Shown piece after piece: positions 10,761 to 24,008 of a stretch of DNA of 64,000 nt. The stretch is from Phoebastria nigripes (Eukaryota; Chordata; Aves; Procellariiformes; Diomedeidae). The notes beneath the pieces are model-generated. The model was not told the DNA's origin. It made no database searches and was given only the letters and a program-made list of their open reading frames with translations. The translations under genes were made by a program, and so were the position numbers. Location of the stretch: the NCBI GenBank assembly GCA_035582835.1, contig JAYKAV010002920.1, positions 198,959-262,958 on the forward strand, written 5' to 3'. Every line of letters starts with the position of its first letter. Position 1 is the first letter of the stretch.

Positions 10761-13700
10761 AATAAGCAACTATACCAATATTTACAAGTGCATGCACATC
10801 TGTAACATATTTCATCTTTTCGTATTTCATATTTTATGACATACTTGTAAAGAATTAAATGCAGAAGAGACTTACCACACCACACTATCACACCAGCCGG
10901 TCATATAGATACTTAACAACTGTTTCATTTTTGTTGACCATAAGTCGTTAGCACACAAAGACCAGGAGTCATCTTACTTAACTTTATTTCCCTAGGTAAC
11001 TAAGTAAATTAGTTGTCTGGGCTCCTGCTACAGGCAGTTCAGTTCATTCCACTCATTGTTAACTGTGGTTAAATGGGTGCTTTTATGCAACAGAAACCTG
11101 AACTGCCACCAAAAGGGATGTTTCCACATCCCCCATGCTCCTGCATCCCTCCATGGAGACAGGCAGTATGCTGGACCCTGACCCTGCTCATTCCAGCAGC
11201 TGCTAAAAGAGACACAGAAGGAGCAATGGGACGAACGGGGCATGAGGGGACACCTCCTTCAGCAGCAGCCCATGTTAGCTTCANGTTGGACTCTGACCAT
11301 GACCTCAGTCTACTTCTCTCCCACTGGCTGTAGAGGAAGTTTAAAAAAATAGCTCAGACGAGGCTGTCTGCTAGACAGAAATGAATCTCTTCTGCTATAA
11401 TTAAATGCATTTCATATTAAATCTGATCAACTCAGCTGTGCCCCAGCCAGTGGCAAAACTCTACAATCTTCAGTGGTTTAAAATCAAGCCTTGTGTATCT
11501 GCATGCAGTTCCCAGTGATGAAAACATATGCACAAAAGAAAGGTAGACTTTTATTTTTGTTACTTTGATCAGACACCTTTAGGTCAATTGTTGGTATTTT
11601 AAATTTACTGAGAGTATGAATCAAAACTCCTGTTACTGGGATCTACCTAGTGCTATATCCAAATAAAAGTGAATGTGAATGATAAATCTTCAGAAAGTAC
11701 CTGCCTAAAAGTTCCACTTAGGCACAGAAAAAGACTTTCATGCATAGCATGATAATAACAAAGAATGTGCTAATTATCAGGAATTATACTAAACAGAAAC
11801 ACGTTGTCTTTGTGATAATAATGTGATTCGCAAGAACTCTCCCAGAAGGAATGAGATCAGATTCCAGTTATTTTTAATGTGGTCATTTTTCATCTATTCA
11901 TTAATCTAATTGCTTCATCATTTACAATTAGATTTACATTAAAGATTTGCATATTTAACTCATTGGACATCTGTCTGTTGCTTTCAGTCTAGCTTGTCTG
12001 ACACAATCATATAAATGTTTCCATATGTCAATGACTTCATTCTAGTAAACACAGAAAAGGGATGAGGGTGCCAATGAATATTGCTAAGCTTCTTCCATAA
12101 CTGAATCACCGTGGCACAAAAAATCAAATACTATAAAAGAATTACTAGGAATCAGTCATGAGAAGCAGCTGCATAGTTCCCCAGACCAGATTAAAACAAC
12201 ATAGCTAATGTTGGAACCTCTGGGGCTATGACTCAAAGGAGAAACCAACTGTTTGTGAATATTCAGGCTACTTCTCAGTCTTTGCTTTCAGTGTTACACA
12301 GCAATACCCTGCCATCCTACTGCTCCAGGCAATGACCTACTGACTGTTGTATGTCCAGAAATCCTAGAGAAGTGCCAGCTGAACATGTGCAAATCTATTA
12401 TACGCAGTCAGTCTAATGCAGGGGACACAGGAAACTATTAAGCACCTCCAGGTTTCTAAAACTTTCTATCCAATGTTCGTTCCTGTTCAAACAGCAGACA
12501 AAAAGTGAGCTTAAAACAATCCTACCAGAATTGTTAACACTTATCTGCCAGAAATATAAATGTCTGCAGTCATGTAAGTAAAGCAAGCTGCAGAAGCTAT
12601 GCAATACCTTTTTGAATACTGGAATCACTGGTTCATTACAATATTTGGCCATATTCTCAACCTCTGTAAGTCACTATGGACTTTAATGTCACCAGCTTAC
12701 TCTAGCTTTCCTTACTGAATGTTGATTTTGTAACAAATATGACCATCGGAAACAGAGGCTAGACATGGGATCCATCTCACCTAACTTTAGACCTCTATGC
12801 AGAAATATTATCATTATGGTTAAAAAATAGATACTTCTATGGCATGATTTATCTGCTCTATCTTTGATGAACACTCCAAGATGAGATGAATCACTTGAAC
12901 CCTTTTAGGATTGATTGTTTCACACCATTAAGCAGAGATTTATCTCATTGCCTTTCCGCTACTCAAAAATTTACAAATCTGAACTGAACAGCAAGGCCCC
13001 CTCGACAGTCACTGGGGAAAGACAGGAATCTCCAGAGGGTGATCCCGTCCTGATATGGACATCTAAGATAGGAGCGATGGCAGGCCATGGAAGAAAGTCA
13101 CATCGTTTCTTAGCTTCATCATTCCTCCTGAGAGCACAGCAGCCTAGTGTGGGAACATCTTTCCATAATTATATATGAAGTCAGATCAAAAATCAAATTA
13201 TCCCAGTACTTATATCAAAGGTGAGCAGGTCTGTCTTTTAAGGGTTTTCCTCTAAATGTAAAGAGGAGATAAATATGAATACCCAATTTATATAAGCAAT
13301 GAAAGAAAAGAAGAACCAAATTTTACTACGTTGAGAAGAGCACTTTCTTCTTCAAGACTTTTTTTTTTACTATATTGGACCGTAATCCATACACAACGCT
13401 GTTGAGCAATCCATGGTAATAATGTTCAGAAAGCGTTAACTCCACTGTCCTGCATATCAGTCCTATGGGTGCTATCAGATTCCTCCTCTAAAACCTCTCA
13501 GTCCCAGAAATGCATACTGAGCAGAAGCGCCAACCCACCACAGTTTCCACAGGCAGGCCCAGGAAGCTCAGTGCTTGTTCATCCCTTCACACAAGAATCT
13601 GAGGCTGATCAGAGAGTCTCTGAGATGCCAAAGGGTCAAAAAATGGAAATAATACTCATATGTATGTCTCTTGCTTAACTGATACAGGTTCATCTATTAT

Positions 13701-15555
13701 CCGTGTGTCTCAGTTCCTGGAGAAAATAACAGATGGATGGAAACAAGCTGCCTTGAATATAAACTAGGAAAAAGATGTGTGACGGTGATACATAAAAATA
13801 ATTACGTCCAGTACCTTGTGGCCACACCAGTCTCAACCTCAATCATGGACTGTAATTTCCTATAAGCAAGGCAGCAGAAAACCTAGGACTCATACAGATT
13901 CTTCACTACTAGACAATCTATAGAGCGACAAGGAATGTCTTTTGCTTCTGTGGCCCATCAAAGGAATTCAGTTACGTACCAGAAATCTGTGACATAGTGA
14001 CTCATTCTGCAACCTCTGCCTTTATGTTGTGCTGCTTTGAGTCATTGAACCTACAGTCATGTGTGGCTACTGTATGAACAGCCCATTCAAGTTGCTAGTC
14101 AGCTTAATTAACGACAAATCTAAGCATTGATACACCACCTCCACGCAGACAGCTTCCCTACCTTCCTGTTTGCTTCTGCCTCAAAGTCAAAGTAGTAACA
14201 TTAATTTAAGGCCCTAAGGACCTGATAGACTCAGACAGTTTAGCAGCTACCTAGATAAACTGCAGAAACACTGCCAACAGAAACATGCCTGCAGGCAGAC
14301 TGCAGGACAGAGGATTCTCAGTAATAGGTTATTACATATTAATACAAGTCCCAATTTTCAAATGTTTTGCTAAGAATACAAAGCTCTTTCATTTTGCTAA
14401 AACTTTCCCCAGAAAGAAAAAAGAAGAGAGAGTAGAAGAACTCAGGTACTGAAGTGGAAAGCCTGGAAGTGAGAGGAAGAGGGAACGATGCGTTGTTCTC
14501 TAAGTCTGTAACATTTCCCCTGCAACAAGAGACCAAACACACTTCCACCAATAGAAAATTAGGCCTCAGTTTTAAACCTATTTGATTTTTATTAATTATT
14601 AGCCTCTGTACTATTATTCTAGCAGTGCAAACNTATGCTGAGTCATTCACATGAACATAAAAATATCTGTCCTTGTAAGTTTATATGGATGGATTTCATT
14701 TCTTCATTTAACTTAGCTGAGTTATGCCAGCAGACCATTTTAGACGTGCAACTGTGAAGAAGGTGGAAGCAGAGGAAAACCACCAAAAGAAACATTTTTT
14801 CTGAGCACAATCCATATTTGTTATATAAAGTGTTATATAAACAACGCCTTGTTTGCCATCCAGGTTTTCAGTTGGCAGATTTGTTGCAGGTAGTCTTGGA
14901 GATACAGGGATTGCAGAGTTACAAGTACAGACCTAACAGCTCAGTTTGTTCCCTGTAAATCAGTGTGGCCAGCATGGGGATCTCCTCTGTCCAAATGACA
15001 ACCTGCAGATTGACTTCCGTGGCTGCTTGCTTCCAGCTGCTACATGTGCCTTGTCAATAGCAAGAAGACTACTTTAGCGTTTTACCATTATTTTTAAATG
15101 AATGGTTTTTTTCATTCAAAAAAAGACTTTCTTGTGATCTTCCCATGGCTGTTTTTGCCAGTTTTTCACAACACATTTCTTCATCATACATAATACATAG
15201 AAATACAGAAAAGTATGTCCTGCAGCCAAAATAATTTCCCATTCAAACATGAAAACACTAAAACATGAAAAGTCAGTGAGAAAGCCATACAGTGACTCAG
15301 CAGGAAACACGTAAGACACAGATGAATGTGAGTCAGAGACACGGGGGGTTTACTGACAGTATTGACTGCTATGCATCTCTCCAGGAGAGATATGTCAAAC
15401 GGTGGGCTCTGAAACATCCTACTCTCAAACTACAAATCTAAAATGAAGAACAATGTTTCATTCATAAGGCAATCTGCATGGATCTGAAAAGTGTAATGTT
15501 AGTTAAAGCAGGTATTAACACATAAAATACTCTAAAAGTGAGGGCAGTGTGGGAA
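10761..15555. other. Gene-poor stretch without recognised elements
   Basis: Nearly 4.8 kb with only short frames and no recognisable repeats. A block at 11850-11990 is rich in TAAT-type homeodomain cores and could be conserved noncoding DNA, but that is only an impression. Ns are at 11284 and 14632. Confidence 0.4.
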
Positions 15556-15655
15556 CCTAAGAACATAAGAACTGTCCTTCCAGCTACAAAAACAGGTTCA
15601 TTTGATTCCAGCAGTGGCCACTAGCACCTGATGTACGGAAAAGAGCAAGAAAATG
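15556..15655 (-). mobile_element. Probable ancient CR1 3' fragment
   Basis: CCTAAGAACATAAGAACTGT followed by a block containing CAGTGGCCACTAGCACCTGA resembles the 3' region of old CR1/L3-like elements shared by birds, crocodiles and turtles. It is about 100 bp and strongly diverged. The strand follows from that resemblance. Confidence 0.5.
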
Positions 15656-17873
15656 TAAGTATAGAGGGATCTTCTTTTAATAATATTTTCTTTGTTCTCC
15701 ACAATCATCAGTCCAGGGACATGCTGAGCCAGAGTTTGTATCTAGACCACCATTTCTAACAGTTACGCAGATCATCTTTCATCCATTTGACTAATCAGAA
15801 ATGCCCATTTTTGCTCTTTTTGTATGATGAGAAATTGTGCAAAGTCATTCTCTTACTCAACCTCTCTACCAAAAGGTATTCAGAAAGCATGAAAATTAAT
15901 GACTGGAAATGTCTTTTCCTCTTTTCNCCACTGAATACAAATGAGTTAGTAAAGTTCAGAAGTTTCCCCCCACATATGGACGTATTTTCTCTTTCTTCCT
16001 TTTCTTTTTTGCCATTTTATCATTTTTCCAATGAAGGTGTTCTAAAACTTACAGAGGAGTAGAAGAGGAAAAAAAAAAANCCAACCAAAGCAAATAGCAC
16101 AAATCTTAAATGTTATTCTATTTCATTCTAAGACAAAAAGGAACAAAGGAAAAAGTAGTGGTGAAAAAAGAAACCTAAACCTTTTAGTCCACCTCTTGCT
16201 GGGTTTGCAAGATAATTCCAGTTGGAAAACTTAGCTAGACTATATTCCAAGCTATGTGGTTTTATCATTTATCTGCCCAAAGTATATCTACTGTATCTGC
16301 TATGCAAGCCACATGCTATTTGCACTGTGCTATTTTGGGGGGGGCAGGAAAGGAAAATCTATCAGCAGCAAATCAGACATAATCTGGGAGGGAACGACAT
16401 AATCTGTTTTTTACTGAAACCTCTCCCATTCTTTCATGCAATTTTGAGCTTTCCATTTAAGTGCTTGGCTAACTTTCTTCACGTTTACAGAGGTTGGTCT
16501 TTTTCTTAGAGTCGGACTGATGGGAAAGTGTGGGGGTTTTTCTAAAATAACAAGTGGAAATATGAAACAATTATTCCCTACTGGGTACATTTTCAACTGT
16601 TTTTCCTTTGTATAATTAGAACAACTCTGAAACAATGAAATTAAGAGGCAAATCTTACTGGTCAATTCAATTTAATTATGTATTTTATGTGCCATCAATC
16701 AGTTGCAGTAATCATATTTCTTTTACCTTGTATTTCAGTGCAGTCATTTCAGTACCACTCAGCTGTAAAAATAAAATACCTTAAGGTAATAAAAAAAGCT
16801 TCTCTCTATGCAACATTTTTGTTACACAGGACTAGCTATGTCAGGACTAGGTTGACAACTTATGTGAGGAACAACATGTGACACTGATCGAAAGGAGCCG
16901 AAGGAAAAATTGTCATGAGGACCCCCAAACAGGGAAAGAAGTATTAATGTTAGCTAAACAACTCTTTCTCATACAGTCACATGGGCAATTTTTCCTGACT
17001 GTAATAATTAATACTGATAAAATTAATAGAGTATCAAATTAATGAAAGTGTGAGGAAATCTGGAAACAAAACATACAATATTCACCAAACAATACAATAA
17101 GTAACACTTTTCAAAAAACTTCTGTGGAAGAAAATCTGTGCGAAAAAGTGCATTGGTTACACAAGAGAAACCTGGCACCTGTGTGACGCTGGTTTGCTGC
17201 CTTCTGGAGAGCAGACGTTCCTCAGCTAGAACTGCCATGTTGCAGGAGCAACACTCTGAGATAAAACCCACAGTCAGCGTGGCAGTGAAGGTGACCTCAG
17301 CTACAACACGATTTCTGATTACCAGATCATGTAACCATTCATTTTCTATCAAATCCTTTGTCATTCACTCCACGCACAGACCACCAATGTGCCAATGACC
17401 AACTGTTCAATGTTTTGTTTACTCTGTGTTCACTCTCATGCATTATTCATTGTAGGCTATTCAACACTGCTCTGAAGACAAAACTGTATGTTTCTGGGTA
17501 ATTTTCATGGCTATTTATGGTAACTGAAATTGTGTCTGTCTCCTGAGTGCATTGAGCATTACATGACACTTCAAAGGACAGCTCCCATTGACTTCCATTC
17601 AGCTCTGAGTCCTTAGCACTTCTACAAATGTAACCATAAGATCTCAGACTGGGCAGCCTTTTATTGACCATTTATTGACCACCAGAAAANGACTTTTTCA
17701 GTGACATAGCACAGCCATGACAGAAACACAGGATTCTCTAGGGCTGCAGTCATACATATAACTAATAAAACTAACTTTCTTCTTGCAAATATTTACCAAG
17801 AGAAACCTTCCTATTTCAGTAGAGTGGGTCCTGCAGGTTCCTGCAGATAAACCTAATTCATGTCCAAAGTAGC
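15656..17873. other. No recognisable feature
   Basis: AT-rich. It has several frames of 60-113 codons on both strands without family features, a short A-run ending in an N at 16080, and another N at 17690. Confidence 0.4.
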
Positions 17874-18990
17874 TGTATTGGGTTTACGTGGCAAGGTTTT
17901 GGTACCAGGGGGGCTGCAGAGGTGGCTTCTGTGAGAAGATGCCAGAAGCTGCCACCATGTCGGACAGAGCCAGTTCCAGCCGGCTCCAAGGTGGATGCAC
18001 CACTGGCCAAAGCTGAGCCAAGCAACAATNTTGGTAGCACCTCTGTGATAACATATTTAAGAAAGGGTAAAAAGCAGTTCCCAGCAGCTGGGAGAGAGGA
18101 GTGAGAAAATGTGAGCGAAACAACTATGCAGACTCCAAGGTCAGTGAAGAAGGAGGGGGAGAAGGTGCTCCAGGCACTGAAGCAGAGATTCCCCTGTAGC
18201 CTGTGGTGAAGACCATGGTGACGCAGGTTGTTTCCCTGCAGCCCATAGAGGTCCATAGTGGAGCAGATATCCACCTGCAGCCTGTGGAGGACCCCACGCC
18301 AGAGCTGGTGGATGTGCCCTGAAGAAAGCTGCAGCCCATGGAGAGCCCACACTGGTGCAGGCTCTTGGCAGGAGCTGCGGTCTGTGGAGAGGAGCCCCAT
18401 GCTGGAGCAGGTTTTCTGGTGGGACCTGTGACCCCAAGGGGGACTCACACTGGAGCAGTCCATTCCTGAAGGACTGCACCCTGTGGAAAGGACCTACGCT
18501 GGAGCAGTTCTTGAAGAACTGCAGCCCGTGGGAAGGACCCATGTCGGCGAAGGTCATGAAGAACTGTATCCCATCAANGGGACCCCACGCTGGAGCAGAG
18601 GAAGAGCATGGGGAGGAAGGAGAGGCAGAGACAAAGTGTAATGAACTGACCACAACCCCCATTCCCTGTCCCCCTGCACTGCTTGGGGGAAGACAGTAGA
18701 GAAGTTGGGAGTGAAGTTGAGCCCAGGGAGAAGGGAGGGGTGGGAGGAAGGTGTTNTTAGATTTGTTCTTGTTTCTCATTATCCTACTCTGTTTAATTGG
18801 CAATAAATTAAACTAATTTCCCCAAGTCAAGTCTGTTTTGCCCATGACGGTAATTTGTAAGTGGTCTTCCTGTCTTTAGCTCAACCTATGAGCTTTACTT
18901 CGTATTTTCTCTCCCTGTCCTGTTGATGGAGAGGGAGCGATAGAGCGGCTTTGTGGGCACCTCCCGGCCAGCCAAGGTCGACTTGCCACA
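17874..18990 (+). mobile_element. Solo LTR of a long avian LTR family with internal repeats
   Basis: An 1117-bp plus-strand element starts TGTATTGGGTTTACGTGG and ends CTTGCCACA. Flanks give a near-perfect 5-bp duplication (GTAGC/GTAGG). It contains a TATTTAA promoter-like site near 18053 and an AATAAA signal near 18802. Its centre (about 18190-18600) consists of degenerate repeats ending in CACGCTGGAGCAG. I recognise this LTR type from other bird genomes and believe it belongs to an ERVK or ERV1 group, but cannot fix the class without internal sequence. Long open frames on both strands (for example minus 18463-17858) arise from the repeats and are not genes. Confidence 0.8.
18190..18600 (+). 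repeat. Degenerate minisatellite inside the LTR
   Basis: Units of roughly 55-65 bp alternate CTGCAGCCC(G/A)TGG-type and CACGCTGGAGCAG-type motifs. At least five diverged units can be followed, with an N at 18578. It is a built-in part of the LTR and not a separate locus. Confidence 0.65.
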
Positions 18991-21443
18991 GTAGGACAGG
19001 AAAGTATTGGAAGCTTAGGGGTATACAGCACGTAAAGTCCCACAGCTACTGAATAAACCTTTATTTCTTGTGACTTAGCCACAAGAGCAGTGTCTCTTCA
19101 GTCTTCCTGCTTGCCCTGTCAGGAGTCTTCCTACAACATCTTGGACTGTAAGTGATACAGCATTGAGACATTATCTGAGTGTTATCTGATATTGGTCAAT
19201 CAGTACTGAACTAAATCTTCAGCAAAACATTAAAATAAAACCTGAATCTAAAGGTGTCTCTTCTTTATAAAGAAACACAAACCTAGGCCCCGCATACTCT
19301 GACCACTCCTTGCAAGTCTCTGAAGCCCAGGAAGGCAATCCTAATACCTGGATAAGCTCAAATTGAGACATTTCTATTTGTTCCTTACAATGCATTCTCA
19401 CTTATTTATTGTCATGAAATGTTGTATACTTTTTCATACATTATGTAGTAAATGCTGTGTTTGAAAGAGGTAGCTGTCTGAAATGATATAAAACTTAGTT
19501 ATTGTAGAAGGCATTAGATTCAGACAGAAATAGCAAAAGACAACGCCAGAGACTTCTCCACCTTACAGCTGGACTGGCTTCAAAAACTGATTTTTTGTCT
19601 AGCAATTCAGAATATTCTCTGCTGAGGAGAAAAGTGAGGTTTTATAATTAAGTCTGTTCATAACATCTGCAGAACTGGATAGTTGCTGTCTACATCAGAA
19701 TAATGCTGGAGTTGCTTAAAAGATGAGGTTATGGAGTCAAGAGAAAGGACATCCAGTATTTATAACCCACATCATTAGACAAATTGCATTGGTGGTAAAA
19801 CCCTTATTTAAAGCAAATAACAATGACACCAATGACATTAATTCAGAAGGATCCCAAAATTGCAATTAGGAATCACTTTACAAATAACTGAAATACAGCA
19901 CAGTTATACTTGAAAAATTATGTTATACTATTCATAAGGCATTTTGTAAAGAAGAACATACAGTTATGCAATCTCTGATTTAAATTTCTAATTAAAAACT
20001 TTATCAGTATGTTTAACTGTCTGAGTAGTATTGTGAACTTAAAACAGGATTATTTACATGACATAAAGTAAAGTTTAAAACACCAATGCAGAACCAGTGC
20101 CCAACACTTTGGGCGTGACACAAAAATCTGAGGTAGATTAACAGATAGGTGATTAGTGGGACAATGAAGGACAAAGGCTGGAATCAGTTTCGGATTTTGA
20201 AGATGACATTTTGATTTTCCCTTACCAGGTCTAGGGTGGGATTCAGTGGCCTTAAGAGAGATTTCCAGTGTCATGGACAATCCAAAACATCTGCACAGAG
20301 CTAGCAGCTATGTCACAGGACTTGCAGGAAAAATGTGGAGCAGCAGCTGAAGTCCAGGAATGTACCCCTACCACCAAAAAGGACATTAAACTCATATACT
20401 TAGGAAAATAAATCTTCCTCCAGCCTATATAATCAATTGCGCTTATAGAGTGATCCAGTTTATCTTGAAAGAGACACCTACAGGTGATCAGTTGAATAAT
20501 CTTCTAAGACTGTTGGGCTGAATTCAGGCAACTGAATCCCACCCTGTTGCCTGTATTGATCTCTCTTTACTGTATCAGTATCTAAAGCACCTTGCGTGAA
20601 TGTGGAAACTTCTGTTGAGACACAGAAGCTTAGGCGTCTATAGCCTGGACATGATGCCCATCTTGGGTTCTTGAAGGTACAAATACTTGAAAGATACATG
20701 CAAATATGTATAAGAATTAAAAATAGAAATAACATATCCTGTCTGGAGCTCCATAGAGATTACAAATGTACAGAAACATAGAAATGGATGGGATGTCCTC
20801 AGGTATCAAGTCCACTTTTCCACAGCTGTAGAACAAGTCCTGAGTAAGAAATGTCCATTCCCTGCCCTTACACACACCAGAAGCCATGACACACTTTCTA
20901 TTTCCCATACCAAATGTGATACTATTAATACAAAAGACCAGAAGCACCAAAAAATAGCCCTTGATGCATCAAGACCTTAGACAATAATTAAAAGCACCAC
21001 TGAGTTGAGAATATACAAAAAGGTATGATCTGTGAAGTCAAAAAGTATGTTATTCCCCAGGCAGCAGTTTGTCCTGGACATAGTAATTAACATTTGTAGC
21101 AAACCAAAACAAAGACAAAACAAGAGAGACCTCAGATTGTGGAGGGGCCCAGGTTAGTGAAAGGTGCACTATGATTCTTTTAAGGCCACAGGCCTTGGGC
21201 TGGCCAGTCTCTTCAGCTAGCCTACCTGGCTACATACTTTTCTAGGACTGAAATGGTCTCCACAGGAAAAAGTCCTTAGAATCATGAGGTGTAGGTGTTA
21301 GTATTGATAAGACATTTATTTTAACACATAAACAGAAATTACAAACCAACTTTTCATTACCATATGGAACAAATTGGTTTTGTTCATGTAAGAAAAGGCC
21401 AAATACTCTTGATTTCAGTATCAGTTCAAAGTTTTGGATTTAT
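18991..21443. other. No gene; possible older LTR tail at the start
   Basis: The first 147 bases contain GAATAAACCTTTATTTCTTG and end near CTTCCTACAACA at 19138, which looks like the R-U5 end of an older LTR. The rest shows no gene and no repeat family that I can name. Confidence 0.35.
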
Positions 21444-21448
21444 TTATC

Positions 21449-22012
21449 TGTCCTAGTTCCAGCTGGGACAAAGTTAACTTTCTTCCCAGTAGCTGGTGGA
21501 GTGTGCTGTGTTTTGGGTTTGGTATGAGAGGAACATTGATGGGCCATTGATATTTCGGTTGTTGCTGAGTGGCGCTTGCACTGGGGACTTTTCAGCTTCC
21601 CATGCTCTGCCAAGTGCATGGGAAGCTGGCGGGGGGAACATAACCGGGGCGGCTGACCCAGCTGGCCAATAGGGTATTCCATTCCATGTGACGTCATGTT
21701 CAGTAAATATTTAGAAGGCATGGTCCAGGAAGGGGGGGGCTCTTGTGTCTCGTGGCAGCTTGGGCGTTGGTCAGCGCGTGGTGAGCAGTTGCATTGTGCA
21801 TCACCTGCTTCGTATATTCTATTATGGTTGTTGTTATCATTGTTGTTATTACTGTTCTACTTTGTTTTATTTCAATTATTAAACTGTTTTTATCTCAACC
21901 TGCAAGTTTTCCTACTTGTGCCCTCCTGATTCTCTCCCCCATCCTACCGGCGGCGGGGGGTGAGCGAGCAGCTGCGTGGTGTTTAGTTGCTGGCTAGGGT
22001 TAAACCACAACA
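21449..22012 (+). mobile_element. Solo LTR, ERV-L type (second subfamily), with intact target-site duplication
   Basis: A 564-bp LTR starts TGTCCTAGTTCCAGCTGGG and ends GGTTAAACCACAACA. It is flanked by a perfect 5-bp target-site duplication, TTATC, at 21444-21448 and 22013-22017. It contains a CpG-bearing CRE-like TGACGTCA near 21690 and TTATTAAACTG before the U5-like TTATCTCAACC block. No internal sequence remains, so it is the product of LTR-LTR recombination. Confidence 0.92.
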
Positions 22013-22017
22013 TTATC

Positions 22018-22733
22018 ATTTACAGTATAATGTATAACAATAATAATACATGAAAGAAAGAAAATAAAAAGCCAAATTGAAAAGAAAGCAAATTCCCATA
22101 GGAAAGCTTTCTGGATTCTCTACACAAAAAGAAGATGCAGTGACTCTATTCTATCTGGAAAGCAACAAAAAGAAAATGGCTTTGAGTCAATGCTCTTCTT
22201 AACAGACACACTTGAGGCTTATAAAGCTGAAAAGCAGAGGCTGCCAATAGCTGGAAAGAAACACATATTCTCAAACAAAATTATGANCTGGTATATAAGA
22301 CAAAGTTACATCATAAGGATACTTGGCCTTCTCACCAGGTGATTTTTTCCACGCTATGTCAGTTTAGCAATATTTAATCTGACTTTTTTTCAGAACTACT
22401 TCTTCATAAAAATAATATTATTTATACTGAATAGCATGTTAAATTGACTTAAACCAGAGGCATATTGAAAATTTTAAAATTTTGAGGCATGCAAAGAGAA
22501 GTATAATGTAATGGCATTCTTTCTGGGCTTGAGGAAAAAAAAATGAAGGGCCCTGCTTTCAGCTGTTTCATTGATCAGTTCTTAATTTTACTACAGTTAA
22601 AATTAGTATTAAATAACTTAAACCAGATTTCCCTTAAGTGCCTGAGTCTCACTGTAGATGAGTCCCAACTGCCATTTTAGGTGTGTTAATTGAAAGTGTA
22701 GCCCAGCAAAATCACCGTTTGGTATCTGTTCAA
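22018..22733. other. No recognisable feature
   Basis: AT-rich with no gene seen. One N at 22287. Confidence 0.4.
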
Positions 22734-22913
22734 TCATAGAATCATAGAATCATAGAATACTTTGTGTTGGAAGGGACCTTTAAAGGTCATCTAGTCCAAC
22801 CCCCCTGTCATGGGCAGGGACATCTTCAACTCGATCAGGTTGCTCAGAGCCCCCTCCAACCTGACCTTGAATGTTTCCAGGGATGGGGCAGTGTTTCCAG
22901 GGATGGGGCAATC
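22734..22913 (-). mobile_element. CR1 LINE, 3' end only
   Basis: Three TCATAGAA units at 22734-22757 are followed by GTTGGAAGGGACCTTTAAAG and the CR1 3' UTR. A 20-bp piece (GTTTCCAGGGATGGGGCA) is repeated in tandem at about 22877-22910. Only the 3' UTR is present. Confidence 0.88.
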
Positions 22914-24008
22914 TGGAGGGACAGAAACTGTGCAGCTGGCCAAGTTTCTGACACTGGACTTCACCTGATACCTCGAATGCTGCACCTGGGAATTTTCCGA
23001 AGAAATGTAGTCCTGGCAGCTCTGAGAAGCTGTGCACCCATTTCATGCATAAACCGGATTAGGTGTTCCTCCAGTCCCAGGCCTGTTACCTTAACAGCTC
23101 AATTCATGAAGCATGTTCAGAGCATACACAGTGGATTAATCTCTTTGTAAAGGAGAATGAAGCGTCCCTCTTTCCATCATTAGTGGTTGTACAATGGTTA
23201 GTGTGATTACCAAAGATGTGGATGATGGGCATTTAAGTCCACTCCTTGCTTGGGTGATTAAAGATACTGTTCCCGCTTTCCCAGGGAATTCCCTCCCCAC
23301 AGCTTTAGGATGTTCAGAAGAATGTGTGTTTGTAGCACAAGACAGTGTGAGGGAAGAGTGGAGGAAATTAGAGCTATTTTTGATAGCTCTATTCAAATTG
23401 GGCCATTCTTCATGGGTAAGAAAATGTTCTTCAAACCAGATAGGAGAAAAGAACATGGAAGAAAGTGAGGAAAAACTCCAGAGAAAGGACTGATAAAATG
23501 TGGATCTAATCTCTGATCGTCTTTTGAAAGAAAGGACTGATGTCTCCACAGTTTCGTTACAAGGGCTCTACCTTCAATTTCTGGGCAGTGATTCTGCTGT
23601 GGAGAAGGGTGGGAAAAGTTACGATTAACAACATTGCTGTTTTCAATAGTTTCAGCAATGCATATATGATTTCCCAATCAGCATGTTGGCACTCATGAAA
23701 CATCCGTAGGTACTTAGCTCTGCCTAGTTCGGACATTACAGTATGTTTGCACTAGTAAAATGAACATGCCAAAGCACTTGCCCTGGCCCTCCAGCAAGTT
23801 GNCATAGCATGGTGTGCATCCAGGCTAGTAAACTCACCACCTTCCAAAACAGAGTGACCCTGTGCCGGATGCCAGTTAGGTGGCAGAGACCCGGGCACAG
23901 AATGTACCTCTCAGAGCTTTGAAGTTACCCACGCACCTCTCTAGCATGTCATCTAGGCCACACACACCCTCATCTGCCCCACACAGTGGATAATTTCAGA
24001 GTCAGAGA
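22914..24008. other. No recognisable feature
   Basis: Mixed composition. A 137-codon minus frame (23549-23136) and overlapping plus frames show no family features. One N lies at 23812. Confidence 0.4.

Noticed and set aside
17858..18803. Minus-strand frames of 201 and 220 codons and a plus frame of 114
   Set aside because: They lie inside the repeat-rich LTR and reflect its GC-rich repeated units.
23136..23549. 137-codon minus-strand frame and overlapping plus frame
   Set aside because: Both strands are open at once without recognisable domains; most likely chance.
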